The notes beneath the pieces were generated by a model. That model did not search any database, was not told the DNA's origin, and was given only the letters and a program-made list of their open reading frames with translations. Shown piece after piece: positions 8,509 through 15,608 of a DNA stretch of 27,324 nucleotides. The first letter of the stretch is position 1. Each line of letters opens with the position of its first letter. Source of the stretch: M55B175 sp964635265 (GTDB lineage: Bacteria; Desulfobacterota; Desulfobacteria; Desulfobacterales; Desulfosalsimonadaceae); NCBI GenBank assembly GCA_964635265.1, contig CAZWNV010000018.1, positions 1 through 27,324 on the forward strand. The letters run 5' to 3'. The translations under genes and the position numbers were made by a program.

Positions 8509-8518
8509 GAGGCCCTCC
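8506..8518 (-). promoter_or_regulatory. Shine-Dalgarno and non-standard AUC start of panC
   Basis: On the minus strand GGAGG (8518-8514), the spacer GCCTC and ATC (8508-8506) form an otherwise ideal initiation site. The next upstream codons in frame are CTC, GGC, GAG, AAG, ATT, AGG, CAG and then a TGA stop, so no standard start exists upstream. Confidence 0.55.
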
Positions 8519-9856
8519 TTAATCCTCTGTCAGGCTGTTCATAACCTGGCCGGTAATTGCTTTGGGATAATAAAACGTGGTTTTCCGGGGCATGGTATGG
8601 CCGGCTTCGGCAATACTGCGAACCTGCTCATGGGTGGGCGGGTTGAGAATAAAGGCCATGTCGTACGCGCCGCTGTCAACCCCTTCTATCGCTTCTGCGG
8701 CGCTGCTGGTATAGTCAATAAGGGACTCGTTGTCCATGTCCGTTTGATCGAAGTCCAAAAGCTCGGTCAGGATAATGCGGGTCAGCACCGTTACATCAAG
8801 TTCGCGCAGCGGCTCCGGAATCTCGTTTTCAAATTTCTGTTTCATGACATCGGGCTTCAGGGTCAGAAGGCAGAATTCGGAATATCCTCTTATGTAGCCC
8901 CCGATACGGTGCCTGGCAGGATCGGCCTGCATGGCTTCAAGCATTTCTGCCCTTGCCTTTTCCTGCTCTCCTGCGCCCTGGCCGAAAGGAAACGCCTGTA
9001 CGTCGAAGTAGTGCTCCGCCGCTTTTAAAAACTGTTCGCGCCGGGAGTCCGGCACGCGGGTAAGCAGCCGGTGGGTCGGCAGCACAATGAGACCCTCGTC
9101 CTCGATGGAGCATAGATACATCATGATAAAGTTGGCGGGATGATCGGGACCGAAATCCGGCGTTCGTTCCGCTACCCAGTCCCTGTAGGTAAGGGCTGTC
9201 TCATAGCGGTGATGACCGTCGGCGATAAACAGGCGCCGGCTTTTTATGGCTTCCCGGATGATTTCCTGGGTCCGGGGATCATCCAGACACCACATTTTGT
9301 GATGATGCCCGGCATCATCGGTAAACGCGGCTTCCGGGGGCATGTCCTTGACCCCGTTTCTGAGCGTCTGGATCAGATTGTTCCGGTCGGTATAAATGGA
9401 GAAGATGTGGCTGAAATTGGCGTGGCAGGCCTTCATCAATTCCAGCCGCTCGGATTTGATTTTGGAGTAGGTTTCCTCGTGGGGCAGAATGATCCCTTTT
9501 TCAAACGGCTCCAGGCGCACCCGGCCGATAAGGCCGTAGCGCGTCACATTCCCGGCGCCTGCCGGGAATGTGACCGTAGTAAGATAAAAACAGGGGGCGG
9601 CATCCTTTTTAAGGACCCCTTCTGCAAGCCAGTTCTGAAAGTATGCAGCCGCCCGCGTATAAGGATTGTCCCTGCTGTCATCAGTGGATCCCGCTTTGCC
9701 CTTGTCCAGCCGGATGATGTTGTTGGGGTGCCGTTCATAATACATATCCTGTTCTTCATCGGAGATGACGTCGTAGGGCGGCGTCGTAACATTGGCCAGA
9801 TCCCCGACTTTGTCGGTATTATACCGGATACCGCGAAATGGAAAAATATCTGCCAT
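8519..9856 (-). CDS. DUF1015 family protein (COG4198-like)
   Basis: I place the start at ATG 9856, giving 445 residues opening with MADIFPFRGIRYN, the characteristic DUF1015 N-terminus; an AGGTTAG element precedes it. Other family features are the TTPPYDVIS segment, ILPHEETY and the FIADGHHRYETA motif with paired histidines near the middle. The family is soluble and not firmly characterised. In several bacterial groups its genes lie near serine biosynthesis genes, and some databases label it ParB-like. Here serA is about 11 kb away in the same neighbourhood. panC follows after a 10-base gap, so the two are probably translationally coupled. Confidence 0.85.
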   Translation of the reverse strand: MADIFPFRGIRYNTDKVGDLANVTTPPYDVISDEEQDMYYERHPNNIIRLDKGKAGSTDDSRDNPYTRAAAYFQNWLAEGVLKKDAAPCFYLTTVTFPAGAGNVTRYGLIGRVRLEPFEKGIILPHEETYSKIKSERLELMKACHANFSHIFSIYTDRNNLIQTLRNGVKDMPPEAAFTDDAGHHHKMWCLDDPRTQEIIREAIKSRRLFIADGHHRYETALTYRDWVAERTPDFGPDHPANFIMMYLCSIEDEGLIVLPTHRLLTRVPDSRREQFLKAAEHYFDVQAFPFGQGAGEQEKARAEMLEAMQADPARHRIGGYIRGYSEFCLLTLKPDVMKQKFENEIPEPLRELDVTVLTRIILTELLDFDQTDMDNESLIDYTSSAAEAIEGVDSGAYDMAFILNPPTHEQVRSIAEAGHTMPRKTTFYYPKAITGQVMNSLTED

Positions 9857-9901
9857 AATTCTAACCTGTTTTCTGATAATTGGGGCTTTGTTTTTGATTT
9901 T

Positions 9902-9919
9902 ATTCGTTTTCGAATTATA
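9902..9919 (-). promoter_or_regulatory. Candidate -10 box and palindromic operator for the DUF1015-panC-metK unit
   Basis: On the minus strand TATAAT lies at 9919-9914, about 60 bases upstream of the DUF1015 start. The -35 is weak (TTAAAA, 17 bases upstream). The palindrome ATTCG-TTTT-CGAAT at 9902-9915 would overlap the transcription start, a common repressor position. No regulator is identified. Confidence 0.4.
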
Positions 9920-9955
9920 TATATAAAGTATGCCTGTTTTAAAATAAAAATCCAC

Positions 9956-10000
9956 CCCTCCGGCATTTTTTTATCTTTCTGACCTGCACCTGCCGGAGGG
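9956..10000. repeat. 10-bp perfect inverted repeat
   Basis: CCCTCCGGCA (9956-9965) pairs exactly with TGCCGGAGGG (9991-10000) across a 25-base spacer that includes a T7 run. It stands out as GC-rich arms inside an AT-rich region. It may be a spaced operator, or the terminator of an unmapped transcript. Confidence 0.5.
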
Positions 10001-10266
10001 ATTCAACCCGGGCAGAAAGGGGGAAAACACCCGATGGCGTCGGCATCTATCGCTGTGCCAACATTTAACGTCGGATTTTTGGATTTTTTTTATAACTTTC
10101 TAAAATAAATAATTATATTTTTTCGATGAGTGATTTTTGCATTTTTATTTTGGACGAAGTAACGAATAGGGACAGATAATACAAATTAAACCCGCTTGTC
10201 AAGAACATTTTGATTGCTGCAAACCCGTGAATATTCCAGCATATAATTTAATTTCGGAAAAATTGG

Positions 10267-10295
10267 TTGACATGGAAAAAATTTTCAATTAATAT
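10267..10295 (+). promoter_or_regulatory. Strong candidate sigma70 promoter of the methyltransferase locus
   Basis: TTGACA (10267-10272), a 17-base spacer and TAATAT (10290-10295) form a near-consensus promoter. Transcription from about 10302 would give a leader of roughly 165 bases before the methyltransferase start. AAGGAGG at 10458-10464 is the ribosome-binding site at its end. Confidence 0.65.
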
Positions 10296-10323
10296 ATTCA
10301 AATTATTATAACGGAACTTAGGA

Positions 10324-10393
10324 GCACGCTGGTATCAATTTAGATTCAATATAAAAATAGATAGGCGAAATTCAATGTATAATAAAAGCGTGC
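10324..10393 (+). promoter_or_regulatory. Possible structured 5' leader
   Basis: GCACGCT (10324-10330) can pair with AGCGTGC (10387-10393), enclosing 56 AU-rich bases with short direct repeats (ATTCAATAT/ATTCAATGT). GTATCAA and ATATCAA also recur just after the two arms. It does not match SAM, glycine or cobalamin riboswitches I know, so the role is open. Confidence 0.25.
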
Positions 10394-10468
10394 CGATATC
10401 AAGCCCTGTTCCGAAAAACCCGTAAATCAAGATAAAGAAAACTTAAGAGACAGCGTTAAGGAGGAATG

Positions 10469-11314
10469 ATGAGCGAAACCCAATATTCAGAAACTGTCAA
10501 AGTAACGAAAAATTATTACGATAGTGATGACGCCCACACTTTCTATTATACGATATGGGGTGGAGAAGACCTTCATCTGGGCTATTATAAATCGGACTCC
10601 GATTCTGTCTACCAGGCAAGTCGTCAAACTATAGACCACATGGTTTCGCGCTCCGCCTTTCTAGGCAAGAAAGCCCGTGTAATCGATCTGGGCGGGGGCT
10701 TCTCGGGCTCCGCCCGGTATCTGGCCAAGAATTACGGATGGGAGGTCGTGGTTCTCAATTTAAGCGAGACGGAAAACCAGCGCGCACGGAAGATGAATAA
10801 GGAGCAGGGGCTGGATCATATGATCGAGGTGGTTGACGGCTCCTTTGACACCATCCCCTACCCGGATGAGTCCTTTGATATTGTCTGGTCCCAGGATGCC
10901 ATCCTGCACAGCGACAACCGGCAGAAGGTGCTTGACGAAGCCAGGCGGGTATTGAAGCCGGGCGGCGAAATGATTTTTACGGATCCCATGCAGACAGACG
11001 ATTGCCCGGCGGATGTGCTGCAGCCCATCTATGACCGCATTCATCTGACCAGCCTCGGCTCTCCCGGGTTTTACAAGGATTATGCCCGGAAAATCGGGTT
11101 TGAGCTGGTTGGCTTTGAAGAGCTGGCCCCCCATCTTACCAAGAGCTATGCCCGCATTCTCGAGGAACTGGAAAAGCGGGAGCATGAGGTGAAGGGAAAG
11201 ATCAGTCAGGAGTATATCGACAATATGAAAACCGGTTTGCGTCACTGGGTCGACGGCGGCAACAAGGGCTATCTGACCTGGGGCGTCTTCCATTTCCGCA
11301 AACCGCAGAAGTAG
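10469..11314 (+). CDS. Sarcosine/dimethylglycine N-methyltransferase (betaine synthesis)
   Basis: This 281-residue class I SAM methyltransferase starts at the second of two adjacent ATGs (10466, 10469); AAGGAGG is too close to the first. The N-terminal motif YYDSDDAHTFYYTIWGGED followed by LHLGYY is diagnostic of halophile sarcosine/dimethylglycine methyltransferases (SDMT/DMT). SAM motif I is VIDLGGGFSG (71-80) and the post-II region has FDIVWSQDAILH. The family adds methyl groups from SAM to sarcosine and dimethylglycine to make glycine betaine, a compatible solute. The glycine/sarcosine methyltransferase that makes the precursor is not in this window, so precursors must come from elsewhere or from demethylation. 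It heads the corrinoid methyl-transfer locus and has the strongest promoter seen here. Confidence 0.85.
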   Translation: MSETQYSETVKVTKNYYDSDDAHTFYYTIWGGEDLHLGYYKSDSDSVYQASRQTIDHMVSRSAFLGKKARVIDLGGGFSGSARYLAKNYGWEVVVLNLSETENQRARKMNKEQGLDHMIEVVDGSFDTIPYPDESFDIVWSQDAILHSDNRQKVLDEARRVLKPGGEMIFTDPMQTDDCPADVLQPIYDRIHLTSLGSPGFYKDYARKIGFELVGFEELAPHLTKSYARILEELEKREHEVKGKISQEYIDNMKTGLRHWVDGGNKGYLTWGVFHFRKPQK

Positions 11315-11451
11315 TGATGGAGCCATAAGCCCCCGCGCAGCGGTGGCAATCAGAGAAGCAGGGTTTTGTCCGAACAGTTTACGGAGAGCAGTTGCAGCGA
11401 GCTTAATTTCGCTTCGGAAACCAATGCAAGCAAATACAAGGAGGAAAAAAC

Positions 11452-12090
11452 ATGGCTGAAGATTTAGGCAAAGTGGCAGAATCATTGATTGCCGGCAAGG
11501 TGGAGGAAGTCGCCCAGATGGTCAAGGATGCCCTGGATTCGGGGATGGATGCGGAAGAGGTCCTGAATAAAGGCCTGATCGCCGGGATGGACGTTGTCGG
11601 ACAGCGCTTTAAAGTGGGCGATATGTTCATCCCGGAAGTGCTCCGGTCTGCAAAGGCAATGAGCGCCGGAATGGAGCACCTTCGCCCCGCGCTGGCCGCA
11701 GGCGGCTCCAAGAGGTCCTCCACCCTGGTTATCGGAACCGTGGAAGGCGACCTCCATGACATCGGAAAGAACCTGGTGGGCATGATGTTCGAGGGTGCGG
11801 GCTTTAAGGTTGTCAATATCGGCATTGATCTGAAGCCCGAGGTGTTTGTGGAAGCAGTCAAGGAACACAAGCCGGACCTGCTTGGTATGTCCGCGCTTCT
11901 GACCACAACCATGCCCAAAATGGGCGAAACCATCAATGCCCTCAAAGAAGCCGGCGTGCGGGATCAGGTGAAGATCATCGTCGGCGGCGCTCCTGTCACC
12001 GAGGAATACGCCAAGGAAATCGGTGCGGATCTCTACGGGGCCAACGCGGCCAGTTCCGTGGATAAAGGCCGGGCAGCGCTCGGGGTATAG
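11452..12090 (+). CDS. Methyltransferase corrinoid-binding protein (MtgC/MtqC/MttC-type)
   Basis: This 212-residue protein has an N-terminal helical cap domain (about 1-88) and a C-terminal Rossmann-like B12 domain. The B12 domain carries the base-off/His-on motif DLHDIG (D100, H102, G105), the SALLTTT segment (147-153) and a VGGAP motif (177-181). H102 would be the lower cobalt ligand. Proteins of this family shuttle methyl groups between an MttB-type enzyme and a methyl-THF or CoM methyltransferase. AAGGAGG precedes ATG 11452. It lies 137 bases after the SAM methyltransferase on the same strand, and a strong terminator follows it, so it may be transcribed in excess over the MttB genes. Confidence 0.92.
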   Translation: MAEDLGKVAESLIAGKVEEVAQMVKDALDSGMDAEEVLNKGLIAGMDVVGQRFKVGDMFIPEVLRSAKAMSAGMEHLRPALAAGGSKRSSTLVIGTVEGDLHDIGKNLVGMMFEGAGFKVVNIGIDLKPEVFVEAVKEHKPDLLGMSALLTTTMPKMGETINALKEAGVRDQVKIIVGGAPVTEEYAKEIGADLYGANAASSVDKGRAALGV

Positions 12091-12127
12091 GGCCGGTAAA
12101 CCCCGTCTCGGGTGTAACAGGATAGAG

Positions 12128-12168
12128 GCCGGTGCGGGGGCGAATGGCGGCCGCGCCGGCATTTTTTT
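12128..12168 (+). terminator. Intrinsic terminator after corrinoid protein gene
   Basis: Stem GCCGGTGCGG (12128-12137) with CCGCGCCGGC (12151-12160), 10 pairs including one G-U, a 13-base loop and then ATTTTTTT. This is the clearest rho-independent terminator in the window. Confidence 0.82.
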
Positions 12169-12198
12169 CAGGCGGCAGAATCGGCTGTATCCAGAATA

Positions 12199-12228
12199 GG
12201 GGCTTTGCTGCGGCAGTGCAGCAGCCCC
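12199..12228 (+). promoter_or_regulatory. Second hairpin in the leader of the first MttB gene
   Basis: GGGGCT-TT-GCTGC (12199-12211) pairs with GCAGC-AGCCCC (12218-12228) around the loop GGCAGT. No T-run follows. It lies 44 bases upstream of ATG 12272 and just after the intrinsic terminator, so it could be an anti-terminator or an RNA stabiliser. Confidence 0.35.
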
Positions 12229-12271
12229 CTGGTGCGCTTATTAACGCAAATTCGGGCGAAGGAGTGACCCC

Positions 12272-13726
12272 ATGGAAAAAATGAATCAGACGATCCAGAA
12301 AACACCGGTGTTTCGGGTGCTCTCGGATCAACAGATCGAGAAAATATACTATTCGGCGCTGGAAGTACTGGAGCGCGTCGGCGCCAATGTGTTCCAGGAC
12401 GAGGCGCTGGAGTTGTTCAAGAATTCCGAGGCGGTAGTCCGCGGAAACCGGGTCCGCGTGCCGGTCTCCCTTGTGGAGCGGGCATTAAAGACCTATCCGA
12501 ATAAGATTACGCTGAAAGGCAGAAACGGCAAGCGTTCCGTGGCCCTGCAGAAAGACCATGTGTATTTCGGCACGGGGTCGGATCTGCCGTTTACCTATGA
12601 CCAGGAGACCGGCGAGCGCCGGCGGTGCCGTTATAAAGACGTAGTTGATGCGGCGCGGTTTGTGGATTATCTTCCCAATTACGATTTTTTTATGTCGCAC
12701 GGCATTGTGGGGGATGCCCCCAATCCGCTTACCTACGACCGGCATCAGTTCATGGCCATGCTTGAGGGCTGCACCAAGCCCATGGTGGTGACCAGTGTCG
12801 ACGGCGAGGGCCTGGAGGATCTCTGGAAAATGGCCTGCCTGTTCCAGGGCGGAGAGGAGGAATTTCGCCTCAATCCTTTGTTTGTTGCTTATATCGAGCC
12901 GATCTCGCCGCTGACAAATGACCGCACGGCGGTGGAGAAGCTTTTGTTTGCCGCGGAAAAAGGGATCCCGGCCATGTATACGCCATGCCCCAGTTCCGGG
13001 GCAACGGCTCCGGCAACGATTCCGGGCATGCTGGTGCAGTCGCTTGCGGAAACCCTTCTGGCAGTGGCGCTTTGTTATCTCAAAAGACCGGGGATGCCGC
13101 TGATCATGGGCGGTGTGACCACCGTAATGGACATGCGTACCACCACCTACTCCTATGGTTCCCCGGAGCTCTCCCTGGCATCGGCGGCCAATACCGACAT
13201 TTCCAAATGGCTGGGGCTTCTGATGTTCTCGACCGGCGGCTGCACGGATTCCAAAACGGTGGACGAACAGGCGGCGGCGGAGTCCATGCTCTCGAACCTG
13301 AACGCGTTTCTCTCCGGGGCCAACCTGGTTCACGATGTGGGCTATATCGACTCCGGAGTCAATGCTTCCCTGGAGAGCCTTGTCATGAACGAGGAGATTA
13401 TCGGTATGGTCCGCCAGATCGGAAAGGGCATCAATACGGATCCTGAATACCTGGCCCTGGATGTGATCAGCGAAGCGGGGCCGGGCGGAGAATTTGTCAC
13501 CAAGGACCATACCTATGAGCACTGGAAAGAATGGTTTTTCCCGAAGCTCCAGGACCGATCGGACTGGGAGACCTGGTGCAATAACGGCAAAAAGACCATG
13601 CTGGACCGGGTAAAAGAAGAGACCAGACGCATACTGGATACCTATGAGCCCGAGCCCATAGATGACGGGATCCGCAAAGAGCTCAAGCAGATTATTGATG
13701 ACGCGGAAGAGCGGCATTCCAAATAA
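12272..13726 (+). CDS. MttB-superfamily corrinoid methyltransferase, non-pyrrolysine (paralog 1)
   Basis: This 484-residue protein belongs to the trimethylamine methyltransferase superfamily (COG5598). It is read through without any in-frame amber codon and ends in TAA, so it is a non-Pyl member like the glycine betaine enzyme MtgB. Family-like segments include YFGTGSDLPF (substrate pocket region), PLFVAYIEPISPL, TTTYSYGSPELSLASA, GGCTDSK and LSGANLVHDVGY. Such enzymes move a methyl group from a quaternary or tertiary amine to Co(I) of the corrinoid protein. The substrate cannot be read from sequence here; betaine, proline betaine, carnitine and gamma-butyrobetaine are known for relatives. 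GAAGGAG precedes the start. The second paralog follows after 65 bases on the same strand. Confidence 0.9.
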   Translation: MEKMNQTIQKTPVFRVLSDQQIEKIYYSALEVLERVGANVFQDEALELFKNSEAVVRGNRVRVPVSLVERALKTYPNKITLKGRNGKRSVALQKDHVYFGTGSDLPFTYDQETGERRRCRYKDVVDAARFVDYLPNYDFFMSHGIVGDAPNPLTYDRHQFMAMLEGCTKPMVVTSVDGEGLEDLWKMACLFQGGEEEFRLNPLFVAYIEPISPLTNDRTAVEKLLFAAEKGIPAMYTPCPSSGATAPATIPGMLVQSLAETLLAVALCYLKRPGMPLIMGGVTTVMDMRTTTYSYGSPELSLASAANTDISKWLGLLMFSTGGCTDSKTVDEQAAAESMLSNLNAFLSGANLVHDVGYIDSGVNASLESLVMNEEIIGMVRQIGKGINTDPEYLALDVISEAGPGGEFVTKDHTYEHWKEWFFPKLQDRSDWETWCNNGKKTMLDRVKEETRRILDTYEPEPIDDGIRKELKQIIDDAEERHSK

Positions 13727-13791
13727 CCATACCCTTTGACCATGGCCATGCCGCCTTGGGCTGCATGTGTGAGCATAAAGGAGAGGCTGTT

Positions 13792-15264
13792 ATGATTCAT
13801 GACAAGGTAACCAACTATATTGCCAATGACACCGTCCGGTTCTCCATGATGTCGGAGGACCAGAAAGAGCGGATATTTCATGGCGTTATCAAGACATTAA
13901 ACGATACAGGGGCTGACGTCCATCACGAAGGCGCCAGGGAACTTCTGGCCAAAAACCGCTGCAAGGTCGACGGGATACGCGTGCGCATTCCGCCGGAAAT
14001 CGTCCGGCAGGCCCTGTCCACGCTTCCGCCCATCACCACCCTCTTCAGCTGGGACGGAAACGAAGAGATGTGCTACGTGGAGCGCGGCCGCAGTTATTTC
14101 GGCCCGGGCCCCACGCCGCCCAATTTTATTGATCCGGAAACCCTGGAGCGCAGGCCCTACCTGCGAAAAGATGCCACGACCGTGGCCCGTGTCTGCGATG
14201 CGCTGCCCAACATCGGATACGTCCAGTCCCTGGGCTCCATCAATGACGTGACAAACGGTCTTGCAGACATTTATGAGTTTGCGGACATGATTCAGAATAC
14301 CCGCAAGATCATCATGAACTGGGCTTTTACCAGGGACGGATGCCGCGATGAACACCGGGTCGGCATCGTCATGGCAGGCGGCGAGGAAGCGTTTCAGAGG
14401 CGGCCGAACTACATCCATTACGGCGAGCCGATCTCTCCGCTGGTTTCGGATTTCCATGCCATTGACAAGTGTATGTACTGTGCAGAACACCGGATTCCGC
14501 AGGTATACAGCCCCTGCGCCATCGGCGGGGGCACAGTGCCCGCCACCCATGCCGGCCAGCTCGTGGTCGCCATGTCAGAATCCATGGTGGGGGTGGTGGT
14601 CTCCCAGCTTATGAACCCCGGTACCTGCATCATTATCGGCGGGGTCCAGTCCATCCTGGATATGCGCCATACGATTTATTCCTACGGGGCTCCGGAGCTG
14701 AGTATTTTGAGCGCCGGGCTTACGGAGATGCTCCAGTTTGTGGGGCTGCCCATGTATTCGACTTCAGGCTGCACGGACACCAAGTGCCTGGAGCTGCAGT
14801 CCGGTATGGAAGCTGCACTCTCGATTCATATGGCCATGCTCTCGGGCGCAAACTTCGTCCACGATAACGGCTACACGGAATCCGGCCTTTGCGGGGATAT
14901 CTACCAGACCGTCTTGGATGATGAAATCATCGGCATGAGCCGCCTGATTGCCGGCGGCCTGGAGGTGAATGAGGAAACCATGGCTGTGGAGCAGATCTGC
15001 AACGTGGGGCCGGGCGGCCATTATCTCTACGAGGACCACACAATGAAGTGGTTCCGCAAACACTACATGCCGACCCTGATGGACAGAAACAGCTATGAAG
15101 ACTGGGATGCCTGGGGCCGGACCACGATGAAAGACCGGGTGCTCAAGAAAGGCCGGGATCTGATGGAGAACCACGAAGGCCCCGAAAAACGCGTTCCGCC
15201 GGAGGCCAAAAAGGATATCGACAAAATTCTGGAAGAAGCCGAAGAGCGGGTCCGGAGCACCTAA
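13792..15264 (+). CDS. MttB-superfamily corrinoid methyltransferase, non-pyrrolysine (paralog 2)
   Basis: The start is ATG 13792 (490 residues, AAGGAGA eight bases upstream); an in-frame TTG at 13756 lacks support. It is collinear with paralog 1: YFGPGPTPPNF, HYGEPISPLVS, HTIYSYGAPELSILSA, GCTDTK, LSGANFVHDNGY and GPGGHYLYEDH. The two are clearly diverged, not recent duplicates: pocket residues near the second segment differ (GTGSDLPF against GPGPTPPNF). That suggests different substrates, or a heteromer. There is no in-frame amber codon and the stop is TAA. A strong hairpin 45 bases after the stop ends the tandem pair. Confidence 0.9.
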   Translation: MIHDKVTNYIANDTVRFSMMSEDQKERIFHGVIKTLNDTGADVHHEGARELLAKNRCKVDGIRVRIPPEIVRQALSTLPPITTLFSWDGNEEMCYVERGRSYFGPGPTPPNFIDPETLERRPYLRKDATTVARVCDALPNIGYVQSLGSINDVTNGLADIYEFADMIQNTRKIIMNWAFTRDGCRDEHRVGIVMAGGEEAFQRRPNYIHYGEPISPLVSDFHAIDKCMYCAEHRIPQVYSPCAIGGGTVPATHAGQLVVAMSESMVGVVVSQLMNPGTCIIIGGVQSILDMRHTIYSYGAPELSILSAGLTEMLQFVGLPMYSTSGCTDTKCLELQSGMEAALSIHMAMLSGANFVHDNGYTESGLCGDIYQTVLDDEIIGMSRLIAGGLEVNEETMAVEQICNVGPGGHYLYEDHTMKWFRKHYMPTLMDRNSYEDWDAWGRTTMKDRVLKKGRDLMENHEGPEKRVPPEAKKDIDKILEEAEERVRST

Positions 15265-15608
15265 GCGGCCCGGGGCTGCAGTCGCAGCGCAGAATCAAAC
15301 GGAGAAAGAGCCTGTTCGTCGCGCACGCGGGACGAACAGGCTTTCGATCATTGCGCCGCCCCTATGACGGCGGCCTTGCTTTGTCTGTGGGAGTCGGCAG
15401 CGCGCTATGCCCCAAGGGCGCGACGGTTGCCGCGGCGGCACCTGCATCCATCAAAATGAAGGCGGCGCCGCGGGAGCAGTTGGAAAACAAAAGAATCCGG
15501 TGACGGCTGCCAGAAGGCGTCTTATATGATGGTGCGGCGCAGCGGAAAAACTGATGCGGAAAGAAGGAGGAAAGCCCTGCGGCCGCTGTATGCTGCGGAC
15601 GGGGGCGG
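15265..15608 (+). other. Intergenic region (344 bp) between the MttB pair and the HyuA-like gene
   Basis: It holds the terminator at 15309-15342 and then GC-rich sequence with no convincing promoter or ORF. An AGGAGG at about 15566-15571 lies too far from the HyuA-like start to serve it. Confidence 0.6.
15309..15342 (+). terminator. Hairpin terminator after the MttB pair
   Basis: AGCCTGTTCGTC (15309-15320) pairs perfectly with GACGAACAGGCT (15331-15342), 12 bp with a 10-base loop, followed by TTCG. The T-run is short, so termination may be partial. Confidence 0.65.

Larger units (their letters stand above)
9857..10468. other. AT-rich divergent intergenic region (612 bp)
   Basis: This is the only long AT-rich stretch in the window. 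It separates the minus-strand DUF1015-panC-metK unit from the plus-strand methyltransferase locus. I see promoters for both directions, a 10-bp inverted repeat (9956-9965 with 9991-10000) and a possible stem in the plus-strand leader. No ORF with a ribosome-binding site, tRNA or recognised riboswitch is evident. Confidence 0.8.

Noticed and set aside
11315..11451. Cobalamin riboswitch before the corrinoid protein gene
   Set aside because: I could not find a B12-box-like sequence or the expected multi-stem layout in these 137 bases.
12485..13717. Minus-strand ORF of 410 codons opposite the first MttB gene
   Set aside because: Shadow of a conserved gene; no RBS, and the product looks like antisense low-complexity sequence.
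12272..15264. Pyrrolysine-type MttB genes with amber read-through
   Set aside because: Both frames are open throughout and end in TAA. No in-frame TAG occurs.
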